Positions 21,240-32,269 of a DNA stretch of 64,000 bases are shown here, piece after piece. The DNA is taken from positions 94,501 through 158,500 of the forward strand of contig CAJNDS010002442.1 of assembly GCA_905221605.1 (NCBI GenBank), written 5' to 3'. Position numbers and translations under genes: made by a program. How positions within the stretch are numbered: the stretch's first letter is position 1; each line of letters starts with the position of its first letter. Source of the stretch: Symbiodinium natans. Taxonomy: Eukaryota > Sar > Dinophyceae > Suessiales > Symbiodiniaceae. The notes under the pieces are model-generated. The model made no database searches. It saw only the letters and a program-made list of their open reading frames with translations, and was not told where the DNA came from.

Positions 21240-21604
21240 ATGCGTTCAGAACAAAACAAGACCTGTGCTCGGCCTCTCACTATCGGGAAAACACCAGTTG
21301 TTCGAAAAAGAAGAACAGTGACACTCAAATCTGATTCGTGGTGTCCTGCCCTTCGCCACTTTTGCGTCGTGCTGACTCTTTGGTGGTTTCTTCGGCCCGC
21401 GCCGTTGGCCATGATCATCATGCCGCTGATGATCGGTGTACGACCTTCTTGGTCTTTCAATGACTGAAAGATTCTCTCTCGCATAGATGTCCATCTCTGC
21501 AAAGCTACGCCGCAGCTCAGAAGCTGACTTCCGACGACTCGGCTCACAAAGGCTCCAAGTGTCAGCAGTGCCGCAGCCTTGAATAGCACTGCTTTCATGT
21601 CCAA
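21240..21604 (-). CDS. Possible secreted or membrane protein N-terminus
   Basis: The frame starting near an ATG at 21598 reads MKAVLFKAAALLTLGAF then VSRVVGSQL, a good signal-peptide or signal-anchor pattern, followed by a charged stretch (RWTSMRERIFQSLKDQEGR). The frame stays open into the triplet repeat, where it becomes poly-Ser/Thr; that part is unlikely to be translated as such, so an intron or a different end is expected. An overlapping second frame is also protein-like (ELRRSFAEMDIYARE). Unrecognised. Confidence 0.33.
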
Positions 21605-22093
21605 CTTCTAGCATGGGCACTCCCTTTTCAACCACGAGCCTAGCTATCCTACGTTTTGCAGTGGGGCACAAGCCGGTCGAGCGACGGCAATGACGGTTGC
21701 CATTTTCTTGCTGGCGCATCTCAGCTCTCCCGTTCTCAAGCACCTACCCTGGCTCCACTAGCTGCCATCTCCGCACGCCTGCACACGAGCAGAGGCTGGA
21801 GGATCTTTGCCGCCGTGCTTGTGCTTACAAGCACAATTGCATAATCAAACATAGTCCCTCTCTTGGATGCAAGCCGAGGGCGCCTCGTTTGTTTGATCGC
21901 TTCAGTGGACTCTGGATCACAAGCCCTGTCGGACAGCTTCGCAACAAGAATCGTGCAACATATGAGTGCACATCACTGCAAGACATGCAGCGTGAATTGA
22001 TTCAGTCACACATAACCTGAGAGGCTGGCAACTTGCCATCCCAATCACAGTTTGGAGGATTCTTCGGGGCGATGATGAACCAGCTGCAGGGCC

Positions 22094-22426
22094 TCAATGA
22101 GGCACACATGGCAAACAGCACAAATGGCAAGCGGACGTGGAGCCAAGGCACCGCAAGTTGCCGTGCACGTCCACGAACATGCGGGTGTTGCAGAATTCTT
22201 CGCCTGACCAGGCACCAGGCACTGTGATTTTCAAAAGCAGTGCTGGTTGCAATGCGCTGTGACAAACTTTCGGCATTTGCCTGTCATCTCTGATGGGCAC
22301 ACATGGTCCACTCGGCTGAAGTTTCGCATCCGACAGTCCACTGGTGTGCTGGGCAGCTGTGACAGCAGCGGGGCCTGACCAGAATGACAAAATGGTATGG
22401 TGAAGCATGGTGCAATGGTGACACAT
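22094..22426 (-). CDS. Probable exon, product unknown
   Basis: A Cys-containing frame reads LLLKITVPGAWSGEEFCN then TRMFVDVHGNLRCLG. The central part (about 22250-22130) is the most protein-like. No family is recognised; flanks are uncertain. Confidence 0.35.
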   Translation of the reverse strand: MCHHCTMLHHTILSFWSGPAAVTAAQHTSGLSDAKLQPSGPCVPIRDDRQMPKVCHSALQPALLLKITVPGAWSGEEFCNTRMFVDVHGNLRCLGSTSACHLCCLPCVPH

Positions 22427-23745
22427 GAAGGATCAACTTGCCATTGTCTCATCTTGAAGGCCTGTCTTCGCATGATCTTGCTTTCCTGTGCCATGCAAAA
22501 GCCAGACCCACGGTCCTCCCCAACGCTCAACGGAAACCTTGTTGTTTTCACTTGCACTGGCTGGAAAACTGTTGAGACAAGGCTTTCAGGCATTGATGAC
22601 AAAGGAGTCCCAAGTACTTTCACTCCTGATTGGAAGCAGGCTCCAATCTCGAGGGGCATGGTTCACCTTTGTTCCTTGGGCCTACGTTGGTGACCTTTGA
22701 TGACGATGATGATGATGATGATGATGCTGATGAGGATGCTGATGCTGAATTCGTAGAGGTTTGCAGGGCATTTTTTAAACCAATTCCCAGAGAACCAACT
22801 TCGCTCAATCCTGATTACTGTCACGCTGCAAGAATACACGAAAGATCTCCAGCAACTTGCTTTCTCCTGAAGGGGCCAGAGACGTGTCACTTTCCTGGCG
22901 TACGCGAATATGTCAAAAATATAGTGAATCTGCAACACACTAATAACAATATCAGAATCAGAATAACAAACACAATGAGTCATCATAATAAGAATGAGAG
23001 CAATCATGAATACGATCTCATACAATCAAGACAATGACACGAACGTGTGTCGGTAAGACTGTTATGAAACTTTCCTGAAACCCCACGGTCGCAGGCTCGC
23101 GTGTGCCGCAATCGAGTTCGTGGCCTCCCTCAGTTTATTTCATCGGGGGGGGGGGGGTGGCATTTTATGACGTGAGCACTGGCTGTGTGATGTAGGCGTC
23201 TCGTTCATGACCTTCGCGTGGAGGGTGGGGGGAAGGTATATTAACAGCAAGAATTGTGCCGCGTCGGCATATGTGCGATCGACAGCCATCAAGTCGGGCT
23301 TCAGCCACATCAACTTGTCACTACAGCTGTATTGTATGCATGCAAACAAACACCAGCACATCGTGCAGGCCTTGATCTCTCCAGCGGCATAAACAGCGAC
23401 TTGACCAACATCAACGGCATCTGCAGCAGAGGCAAAGCGCACCAACATGAACGACCCTCGAGGCTTATCAGCCCTAACAGCCTCCGAAAAGTGCGATGCT
23501 TAGGCCGACGGTGGCTCGGAGGAAGGCCAGCATCTCTACACATGCAACTTGCGAGTTCGCGGAACCTTCAACTTACAGTGCCATAGAAGTATTGACAGCT
23601 CGCAAGTTGCAGTGGAAGACCTGATGGAAGGATAACCGGGAGCTCGTCCCTCGAGCCACAGAAAGGATCGTCCATTCCCCATTCCCACAGGCCAGTGTCT
23701 GACGATCTCAGGTCTTAAGCGATTATAAGCATTATTAAGCCCTAG
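22427..23745. other. No recognisable gene; AT-rich patch and G-run
   Basis: Positions 22915-23040 are AT-rich with AATAAC/ATCATAAT words, and a run of about 12 G lies at 23144-23157. Two short minus-strand frames look weakly coding but match nothing. Confidence 0.35.
22696..22749. repeat. GAT triplet microsatellite
   Basis: About 17 GAT/GCT units, interrupted. It gives an Asp-rich frame on the plus strand and an Ile/Ser-rich frame on the minus strand. Confidence 0.9.
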
Positions 23746-24075
23746 TCAGACAAGATACCTCCAAGTCCCCCAGCCCTTGGCCCTCTTGGAGTCCCAACAC
23801 TCAATGCCAGCGACATTGCCGTGGAAAACTGTGGCCTGTACCACCTCAGCAGCCAGCGGGAACTCCAACTTCGCTTGATAAAACCATGCACCACATTTTG
23901 AGACTGTTCTTTTTGTAGTCCAGCAGAGGAAGTTTCGAAGCCAGAAGCATGTGATATCTCTGCAGGCAATGAAATCGATTTCGAAGGCCGCCACTCTGGA
24001 CCGAAGCATCGTCGCAAGAGTGTTGACATGACCAAGCCTCGGCACGCTCGCGCGCACCCTCACACACACAGACAC
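23746..24075 (-). CDS. Probable 3' exon, product unknown
   Basis: The frame reads RVAAFEIDFIACRDITCF, then FPLAAEVVQATVFHGNVAG and IECWDSKRAKGWGTWRYLV before a stop. The Trp- and Cys-containing end is strongly protein-like. The first 40 codons (CA-repeat derived) are probably intron. No family is recognised. Confidence 0.45.
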   Translation of the reverse strand: MSVCVRVRASVPRLGHVNTLATMLRSRVAAFEIDFIACRDITCFWLRNFLCWTTKRTVSKCGAWFYQAKLEFPLAAEVVQATVFHGNVAGIECWDSKRAKGWGTWRYLV

Positions 24076-24575
24076 ATATAGTGGGGTTCAAGGTCAAGAC
24101 CATGGGAACGCAAAAGGGAATCCAAGAGCATTGAAAGGAGCTCCAAAACTCAGCAAGAGTACCCATACATATCATATATACACACACATACCCGTGAATG
24201 GGCGAACACAGGCGAACTCCAAGGTCCCCACCCAGAAGTGGCACCATTCCGAAGAACAGGAAGGATGTGCCTGTAGCCTTCAGCCCAGTACATGAAAGTC
24301 GACTTAGTGTCCATCTCTCGTCTACCTCGCCATGCCCCCACTCAGTCTCTAAACCCTATCGGCCCTATCACATCCTTCACCCTATCCTCCCCAAAAGAAT
24401 TTACGAGGACTCGCGGGGCATCTCAGGGCATGGCCAGGCCGGCATGCATGGCAGCCGCACTACCTCTTGGAAGCTGGATGCCTGAGCTTGCTGAGATACT
24501 TTGCTGATGCCAGCACATGCTGCCTTCCCTCCGCTGCTACTCTCAGCTGGGTGTTTGTACCGAGTTCTTCGGCCA

Positions 24576-25154
24576 TCATGTGGTGAACCCAGAAGTCCTT
24601 TGCATCGAAACCACTTCCACATTCCCGCGCATGCTTGTCATTTCTGGGTAGTCCTCGTACTTCGAGAGGATTCCCGCCACGGATTGTGCATCCTCCACAA
24701 ACTCACAAACTAAGCCCACCATGTGTGGTTTCTTCGGCGACGCGGCGAGTGCGAGCCTGATCGGATAGTCCACGTCTCCTCGTGCCACGACGATGATAAA
24801 CATGAATCGTGCTACAAGAGGACATTGCGTCATCGGGTAGAAAGTTTGGCATTGATCTCCTGTAGTGGCAAATCATCTCGTCCACCTCTGACTGCGGCAT
24901 ACTCCGGACTTCATCGTACCTTGGAGTCTTCTGCAGGTCTCCCCTTCGTGCTTCACTTTCTGAGCTCCCTGTCCTACTCTCCTCAGCGAAAGTGTCCTCA
25001 TGCCTTCCCTGTTCTCCCTGTTGCATCCGAGTATCTCCTCCTGAAGTTGGCTGGTGGCGAAGCTCTCCTTGGCCTCCTCCACCTGGGCCGAGGCAGAAGT
25101 GGGCGTTTGGATCAAAAAAAGCGACTTACAGCATACTCCAAAAAATTGGAACAT
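24576..25154 (-). CDS. Probable two- to three-exon coding region, product unknown
   Basis: Three charged minus-strand segments follow one another: AQVEEAKESFATSQLQEE (about 25090-25030), a Glu/Ser-rich stretch ending PQSEVDEMICHYRRS (about 24990-24850), and HMVGLVCEFVEDAQSVAG then ILSKYEDYPEMTSMRG (about 24730-24600). They lie in different frames, as expected for exons. The first two are helical and could form a coiled coil. No domain is recognised. Confidence 0.42.
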
Positions 25155-26201
25155 CCTTATCCCCTTGCCTCAAAAGGTATACGAAAAACAAATCCCAGCT
25201 CTACTCATCCTTAGACCATGCTCCAACTTTCTGGGGTTTACTGTAGGTGAGGTTAGAGGGGTTTAGGGCTTAAAGGTGTCGGCTCTGCGTTTTGAGGAGT
25301 GCGTGCACGTCTTTTGTCCCAGTTTCAACACAGAAAGAAACACTCTGCTCAACTCAGAAGGTCTGCAGCTTGCTTTGGGAACCGAAGTGCCGAATGAACC
25401 TGGTGGATTTGATGCATCAGGTTTTTGTGTTGAAGGTTGTTTCGAAGGGGTTTGCAGCTTTTACTTGTTTACTTCCATCATCCCGGCCCGAAAGCTAATC
25501 CATGCAGGAACGAACCACTCTGCCCTTTTCGGGCAGGTAATTGAGGATGCCTCCCCGCAGGATTCTTGCCGCAGGCCTACTCGCCGGGATTGTCTGCAGA
25601 ATTCTTTGTGGACAGGCACTCGCAGGGACTCTCTGCGGGTCCTACTGGGCACCCCAGGGGTACTCGGCGAGGAGTACCGGCGAGGAGAACTGCTCACTTA
25701 AAACCTAACAGCCCCATACCGAGGATTTGGAAAAGAAGTTCTTACTGTGAAAGGTCACTTGGACGGCATTTGAAAAGCCTTACGACCGAAAAGCCTTACG
25801 ACCGACTCGTGTCCAAAAGCCAGTTCTCCTGTATCTCCCGGCCGTGTTCATCTGCGGGGTCATGAACCCTTTATTTATTCACTGTGGATCTCCTCAACAA
25901 TCCAGCTCCAAGATCTCTGTCTCCAGAAAATGAAAATCATCCTGGAGCTTGCCGACTCAATCATATTTCGTTATTGTTGCTGCCTCGAAGACCCTAGAAT
26001 TCCACCTGTCAGTCATGTCATGAATCCGCTCTTGAGACCAAACCTCTGTTTCCAAGCCACTAAGAACCCAACAACTTTCAAGCACGGAATGGCAAATATT
26101 GGCTAAAATTCAGTACGAAAATTTTTAGATGGATCAATATTATCCATTTTGATCTGAAATCTTTTGTTGGTGAGAGAGTGACATCGAAAATTTTTCTGCA
26201 T
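25155..26201. other. No supported gene
   Basis: A plus-strand frame (25276-25701) follows telomere-like GGTTTAGGGC sequence and matches nothing. Positions 25560-25690 carry loosely repeated CTCGC(C/A)GG and CTGCGGGT words. The remainder is unremarkable. Confidence 0.3.
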
Positions 26202-27056
26202 TCAATTCGCCATAGTTTGCAAATAGGAAGAATAAGTTCGATGGTTGTTGTTGCATAATCGGACTGTTTCCCGGCAACTGGCATTCAGAGACCAAGGACT
26301 AGCAGATGCTTGTGTGCGACCCTTCCTGGCCCAATCTCTGAGCACCGCAACCACGAAGGCACCGAAGCCCATGGAGAAGGCATAGGACACAAGGCTTGCC
26401 TTACACATCACAGCATGAATGCAACAATCAATCAATGGCATCCCTTCGGAGAAGGCAATGCCTGCTAAAACTGGGACGCTCGGCAGCTTTCTCAAGGCAC
26501 AGTTGAATCGCATTCCGCAGCACAAGTACACACTGAGCTCCCATCAGTGCCAAGAGCCAGGATTTGCTGACCAGGCATGTCTATCCCGATTCCAGCAACC
26601 ACAGTCGCAACCTCAAGCTGAAAATGACTTAAACGGAGGAAGGGGGTACCCTCAAATATGCCTCGTTGGGATGCATTCAAGAATTGCATCCCCCAAGGCC
26701 GCAATGACTCTGGAAGCCGAGGCATCTGCCATCATTAGCAGGCCGTTGATGCCTCCAGAAGCCACCTGCACTGGAGAAGAGTGGCTGCAAGACAGCCGAC
26801 ACTTCACGTTGGGATCCGCGTGCCGCCATCGTTGGCGCCTCGTTGACGTAGTCACGCCCCAGGTACAGCGCTGGTCGATGATGACTGATGGGAGCAGCCT
26901 GCCACGGTGGTCCGAAGATCCTTCGCCCTTTCGTCCCTTAATGGAACCTGGAGCAACATGAGCATCTTCCAACTCCTCGACTACAGTCGATTGAACTATG
27001 CGAACCATCAGCTGGCAATCGCTACTGAATCGATGCTGTAAGACGCATGGCAGCAC
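26202..27056 (-). CDS. Probable multi-exon membrane protein
   Basis: Three hydrophobic segments appear in order on the minus strand: SGGINGLLMMADASASRVI then AALGDAILECIP (about 26765-26680), VATVVAGIGIDMPGQ (about 26615-26570) and VPVLAGIAFSEGMPL then SYAFSMGFGAFVVAVL (about 26485-26340). They lie in different frames separated by plausible GC or GT donors and AG|G acceptors, so a spliced membrane protein is likely. The repeated AGIxxxxGMP-like pattern suggests related membrane segments. I cannot name the family. Confidence 0.42.
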
Positions 27057-28799
27057 ATTGTGTCAGCATGGCCGAAAGTGCCTCTTGTGAGGTGCTGTGG
27101 CAGATATTCTGAAGTGGGTGGGCAGTTCCTCGGTAAGAGTCCGCGAGCTCTGCCCGGCCCTGGCAGGAGAGTAGCGGTGGAGACTGAGATAAGAAAAATT
27201 GCCATGGCCTGGGTCTTCATTAATTCGTTTTCTTGTATTAATCATTCACTCTGCAGCTGTTCGTAAGCCCGCCTGGTTCAACCAGCAGTACGCCGCGGGG
27301 CCAACTGCTAGCAGCAAGGCGCACGATGACAGCGCCTGGTGTGCTATGGCTTTGAGCTTGAGAGAACAGTTCGAGGGAGAGTTTTTGCGGCTTGAGAGTG
27401 CAGGTGCGTCATCTAGAGATGCTTAGAGCGAGTCCGACTGAGTTGATTCATCACAGGACAAAAACGCAGTAGTCAGGTCCAGCCCCAGCATCCTTGTCCC
27501 AACGCAAAACCTACACCCTTCAACGTCCTACATGTCCTACAACATCCAGGCTGCGAAGTCCGCAGCTCGGCATTTCCGTCTTGTAGATTGGCCAGCAGCC
27601 CATTGAGGGTACACTTCGTTGCTGGTGCGCTTCGTGTGCAATGCCCATGCGCAGTCTCAGCACACTTGTGACGTAGACGTTACGATCGCCGAATTTGTGG
27701 CTGCGATGTATTCCCAGCATCTGACGTCTCGATTCTGAATCGTTGACAGCTGGACGGAGATGCCGTGCGAAGTACCGGGGCTCCAAGCCACTGCGATGAT
27801 GCTGCGCTGGTGAACTGGCCATTGTTGCGGGAAGTCCTTGTCCTTGCAGGAGATTCGGACGGCTCACCACCGCAGGACAAGAATGCAGCTTTCAGGCTCG
27901 ACACAGTGTCAGAGCAACAGCGACTTCTCGCAGTGCCTTGGCAGACTCCGTTGTGGAGGTGCTGCAGCGTGCTTGCGCCGCATCTCCCGCCCACCTGCGA
28001 GCACAGCTGCCGAGGACGCCGCTGAGGCACCAAGATCTTTAGATCTTTCATCATAAGTGCGGCTCTCCATAGTGCCGAGGGGTACCAATGTGCCCCCCTA
28101 CGAATTTGAGATGCCCTGAAATGCCCTGAGATGCCCTGAGGTGCCAGCGCAGCATCCTCCTCCCCACTCGAGGCTTCCTGCGAACGGCTGACGTGCGGCT
28201 GACCTAAAATGACCTAAGACTCCGACCTGGCCTCAAACGATGATAGAGCTGGCAAAGTTGCATCAACTTGGCCTCTGCTTATTTTGGGGAAGTTTTTGCC
28301 CTTTGTTCAGTTCAATGTATTGCTCCTGACGCTCGGATGTCAGACCAAGGTCGACACGCCCTTCTGGTCGAGGCGGCGGGGTTGCCTCACTTTGTGGCCG
28401 TCGCACGCGCCCATGGGCAAATGTCCAACCCCAAGCGCCCCACGGTGCGTCGCCTCAAGTTGGCGGCTTCCACTGGCCTGGCGAAACATGACTGAAACCT
28501 GTCGGGCCGCACTCGGTTTTGGGGACAAGGCTTTGCAGCTGTTTAGTCCATCCCATGTACGGGCGTCTGTAGGAAATGTGGAAATGGCTGAGACGATTCG
28601 ATGCACGCGCCTGGCAAGATCCATGAGTCCAACGGATGTTGCAATAGTTCAGTGTTGTGTATTGGCGCGTGTACATGTGTACAAGGTTTGCTTGGGATAG
28701 GCATGATAGCACGAAGCCCGTGCTTCCAGCTGGAAATCTGCCTCAGCTTCCTAGCCCAAGATGACCAGCCTGCAAACAGTCGGCAGCCTTTCGTGATTC
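27057..28799. other. Coding potential on both strands, strand unresolved
   Basis: At 27765-28025 the plus strand reads NWPLLREVLVLAGDSDG and the minus strand reads less well; at 28624-28340 the minus strand reads LARRVHRIVSAISTF then DARTWDGLNSC. No family is recognised and the one-strand rule of the window favours minus. An 11-bp word (GAGATGCCCTG) is tandemly repeated at 28107-28145. Confidence 0.25.
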
Positions 28800-28970
28800 T
28801 TAGATTCTTTGGAGGCTTTCAAAGATGCCCAAGGATGCCTTTGTGTTCATCAATACATGCGCTGCTTCGGCTCTCATGGCTCTAATTTCAGCTCGATTGG
28901 GCAGAGGGACGGACAAAGCAATGCGACGAGATGTTGACGAGTCCCGGCGCGGAACAAAATGCAAAGCTGG

Positions 28971-28990
28971 GGGGGGGGGGGGGGGGGGGG
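28971..28990. repeat. Poly-G run
   Basis: An uninterrupted run of about 20 G lies between the possible 3' exons of the PPR gene. Confidence 0.95.
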
Positions 28991-29239
28991 TTTGCAGCAT
29001 GAACCATTTCAGCATCACAGGCCCTGTTTTGAACATCCGCATGTCGAGATTTGGCGACAGTGCCACGTCCTGCAGCTGATATAGGAAGTCCTTAGATCCA
29101 GCGCAATCCAATCCTCACTCGAGTTCTCGAAGACTTCTTCTAAGGCCTGACTTTGGGGCAGCCAAGCGTCGCAGGTCGACCCAACTTGTTGGTTCTGTAC
29201 CTGCGAAGGCGGCTGCGGACTTCTCAACCCCAAAAAGCT

Positions 29240-31307
29240 TCAACATGCTTCAACAATCTTCCGAAAACAGCTCCCAATCGAAACAAAAAACAGGGTGCAC
29301 TTGTGAGGCCAAGTTGCAAGTGCCTCGATTGCCGGAGCCAAGCTCAGCGCTGTCAGTTGGAGCCCATCCTCCTCCATGCGTGCCAACAACGAGAGGGCTG
29401 CCCTCCAATCAGCTGCGTGCATGCATGAGCGCAGCAACACGTTGAAGCTGATCGAGTCGTACTGCATGGTAGCCTGAAACACATCAAGCGCCTGCCACCA
29501 CAGCATGCTCTTCTCGCAGCAGCTTGTACAGCTGTTGAAGCTCACTTGGTCTGCTTCCAGTTGCCCCATGCGGAGGTGGAACAGCAGCGCCAGTGCAGAG
29601 TCCCATAAACCAACCTTCTCGTAGGCGGCAAGCACAGAATTCGTAGCCACTAAGTTCTTGTCAAGCGACCGCTGCATGTTGCGCAGAGCAAGGCATGCAC
29701 GCTGCCAAGAATGACCACGATCGAACGCAGTAATGGCTGCGGAGTATCCCACCTCATCGATGATGACACCTGCAGTGGCAGCAAAATCCAGGATGGCCCC
29801 GCACTGTCTCCATTGTGCTTGGCAAGCAGCCAGCGCAGCGTTGCAGCTCACTGTGCCAGGTTGTATACCAGACAGTGCAGGTACTTGCCCAAGCAATGCC
29901 GAGAGAGCTCGCTGCCATCGATGAGTTGCGCCACAAACGCTGATGAAGGCATTGAGAGTGATCTGGTCCGGGGCAGCGCTAACCTGCAAGGGCGCATTTC
30001 AATGGAATTCCTATATGAGACAAACCTCTAGCAACAGATTTGTAATGAGCGAAGTGCACAATGTTCCATGTCGCAAGAATCTCCTGATGCAGCTACAGTA
30101 CTGACAAGCTGAATCTGCAACTAAAAAGACACAGGCCCGAACTTGAAAATTGACATGGGTCACGCACGTTCACGATTCTTTGGTGAAACAGCTTTCAGCA
30201 CCCTGCCTGTCTGAACATCTCTTGAAGGATCGTCTCTGCTTCCAGCCACCGACCGCAAATCTGGCATGCAGTGAGGGCGGAGTTGCATGAGATGGCGTCT
30301 GGCAGAAGACCTCTGGCACGGGAGTGGCCCAGCAGCTGCAACACCCATTGCCACTGAAAGTTTTCACTGCAAGCGGTAATTGCCACATTCAGTAGAACGA
30401 CATTTAGAGGGGATCTCACGAAAGGGTCCACGGCTACCTGCCAGTGGCCACCTGTCCCACATGCCGCAATGGCGGCTGCACAAGAGAAAGAATCAAGCGT
30501 GCAGTTCTTCCAACGCCCTTCGTCGTCTTGTATGTTGGAAAGCATTGAGAGGACCCGAGTCCACTGCGCCGCCCTCTGCAAGGAGGCCATGAGAGCATTG
30601 CAGGTTATCTGCCGTAGCGTTTCCCCTTGCATTCCTGCGACAATGCTTATGCATTCTTCCCACTTCCCACCGAAGCCACAAGCAGTGATCATGGCAGTTT
30701 GCACGACGGCATCGGCTTCGAGGCGCTTCTGCTGCATTGCCTCTGCAATCTCAAGTGCCCAAGGCCATGGCTCGGCAGCCGTGCATGCGCTGATTGCCGC
30801 GCTGTACGTCATCTCATTAGGTTGCACCTGCAATGACTCCATTGAGTCCAAAGCTCCCAAGGCCTCTTCCCACTGCTGACCCTTGGCATAGGCGCTGACC
30901 AAGGCACTCCATGTGATCACGTCCGTTTGCACATGATAGGCCTGCATATGCCGAACAATCATTCCGGCCTGAAGCCACTTCTTTGCCTTGTCACACACGC
31001 TTATTGCAATATTGTATGCGACGTTGTTCAACTCCATGCGGCTCGCGCCGCCCAGTGCCAGCAGAGCTAGAGCAACCTCCCACTGCGCAGAGATCTCGCA
31101 AGCGCGTATGCATGCGCCACACGCGAAGACGTCGAGTTTGGGACCATGTAGGGCGTGCTCAGCCACGACCGCCAGCGCCTCGGTCCATTTCGTGGCGCGG
31201 CCGAGCTTGGTGAGCAGCGCCACGCGCTGCTTCGAGACCTCCGGGCTCCAGGGCTTGGGCTTCGGGGTCACAGGAATGCCGGCAACCTCCAAAGAGGCTA
31301 AGGTCAT
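29240..31307 (-). CDS. Pentatricopeptide-repeat (PPR) protein, about 16 repeats
   Basis: Helical-repeat RNA-binding protein, probably acting on organelle transcripts. The ATG at 31307 opens a 367-codon exon (31307-30207), then a 223-nt GC-AG intron (30206-29984), then exon 29983 to about 29265. The joint is phase 0 and restores repeat spacing (EMFRQ|VSAAPDQITLNAF). About 16 repeats of the form xxTYNAxIxACxxxxxWxxALxLLxxM can be counted, for example NVAYNIAISVCDKAKKW, EMTYSAAISACTAAEPW and QVSFNSCTSCCEK. No DYW or other editing tail is seen. The end is uncertain: frame continues to 29240, but possible further exons read QALEEVFENSSEDWIALDL (about 29185-29095) and NRAEIRAMRAEAAHVL (about 28900-28800). 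It lies directly downstream of, and in the same direction as, a second PPR gene. Confidence 0.88.
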
Positions 31308-32211
31308 GAAGCAGCCGCATCGATCGCATAGCCAGCGCCCCTGGGGCTCTGAAGAGCCCGTCTAAACTTGGCGCATCTAGGTGCCCTCCTTGCCCTGATC
31401 CTCCGCTGGCCGCTTGAGCCAGGATCTCATCAGATACAAATAGATACAGCATGACTCCTCTGCAACGCTTTGAGCCTGTGTTAAGGTCCTGACAGAGCCG
31501 GCCGAATCGTCAACAAATATGTTTTCTGTTTGCGCGGTCTCTGCAAACACAGCTGGATCCCGATTGGATCGCAGGTCTCCCCAGAAGGGAGACTTTCCGA
31601 AGAGACTGCGCAGAGCGCAAGTTCCCATACTTCCTCGGTGAAAGGGTATGAGGGCATGATCATGTTGAGCTTGGAGGCTCGTCTCAGTGTTTGAGGATGG
31701 GGTCGTAGTGCTCGATTCGATGGCGGACAAGGCCGGGCACTCCTGTGGCGCAGTCCGTTCCACACTGTGCCACTCGGCCAACCTAGCACTTCACACCTCA
31801 GCAGAACAGACCCAACACCTTGCAAAGAACTCAGAAACCCATCTGCAAGACCCATCTCAAACCGCCCTGCGAAGGCACGAAGGCACTACATTTTTGCAGT
31901 GGTTCGCACCAAGCCCCAGTCCTGACTGCGCTGGCAATATCCAGCGAGCTTCTTCCGCTTCGCAACGGGGGTGCAGTGCCTGGAAGCATGCGCGCGATGG
32001 CCATCCGAGCTTTCTCTTGCACGACGTCCACGTGTCCAGGAGATTTGAAGGCGGATTCGAAGAATACCCTGAATACCAGTCTCCTGCAGGTTGAAGGCCA
32101 ACAAAGGAGTTTCCAGAATCATTCGAACATGTCAAAACTGGATGAATGGCTCACAACCTTATTATTACTAGATACTCGGGCATCCATCTGCTTATGTGTA
32201 GTGCCCCTCGC

Positions 32212-32256
32212 TCGCGGTCATACAATTACATGCCCGCGGTCATACAATTACATGCC
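32212..32256. repeat. Tandem 21-bp duplication
   Basis: CGCGGTCATACAATTACATG is present twice in a row just beyond the last PPR exon. Confidence 0.9.
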
Positions 32257-32269
32257 AGTGTCGCGTCCT

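Noticed and set aside
20732-21334. 200-codon Ser/Thr-rich plus-strand frame
   Set aside because: Produced by the AGT/ACT triplet arrays; all frames are open there.
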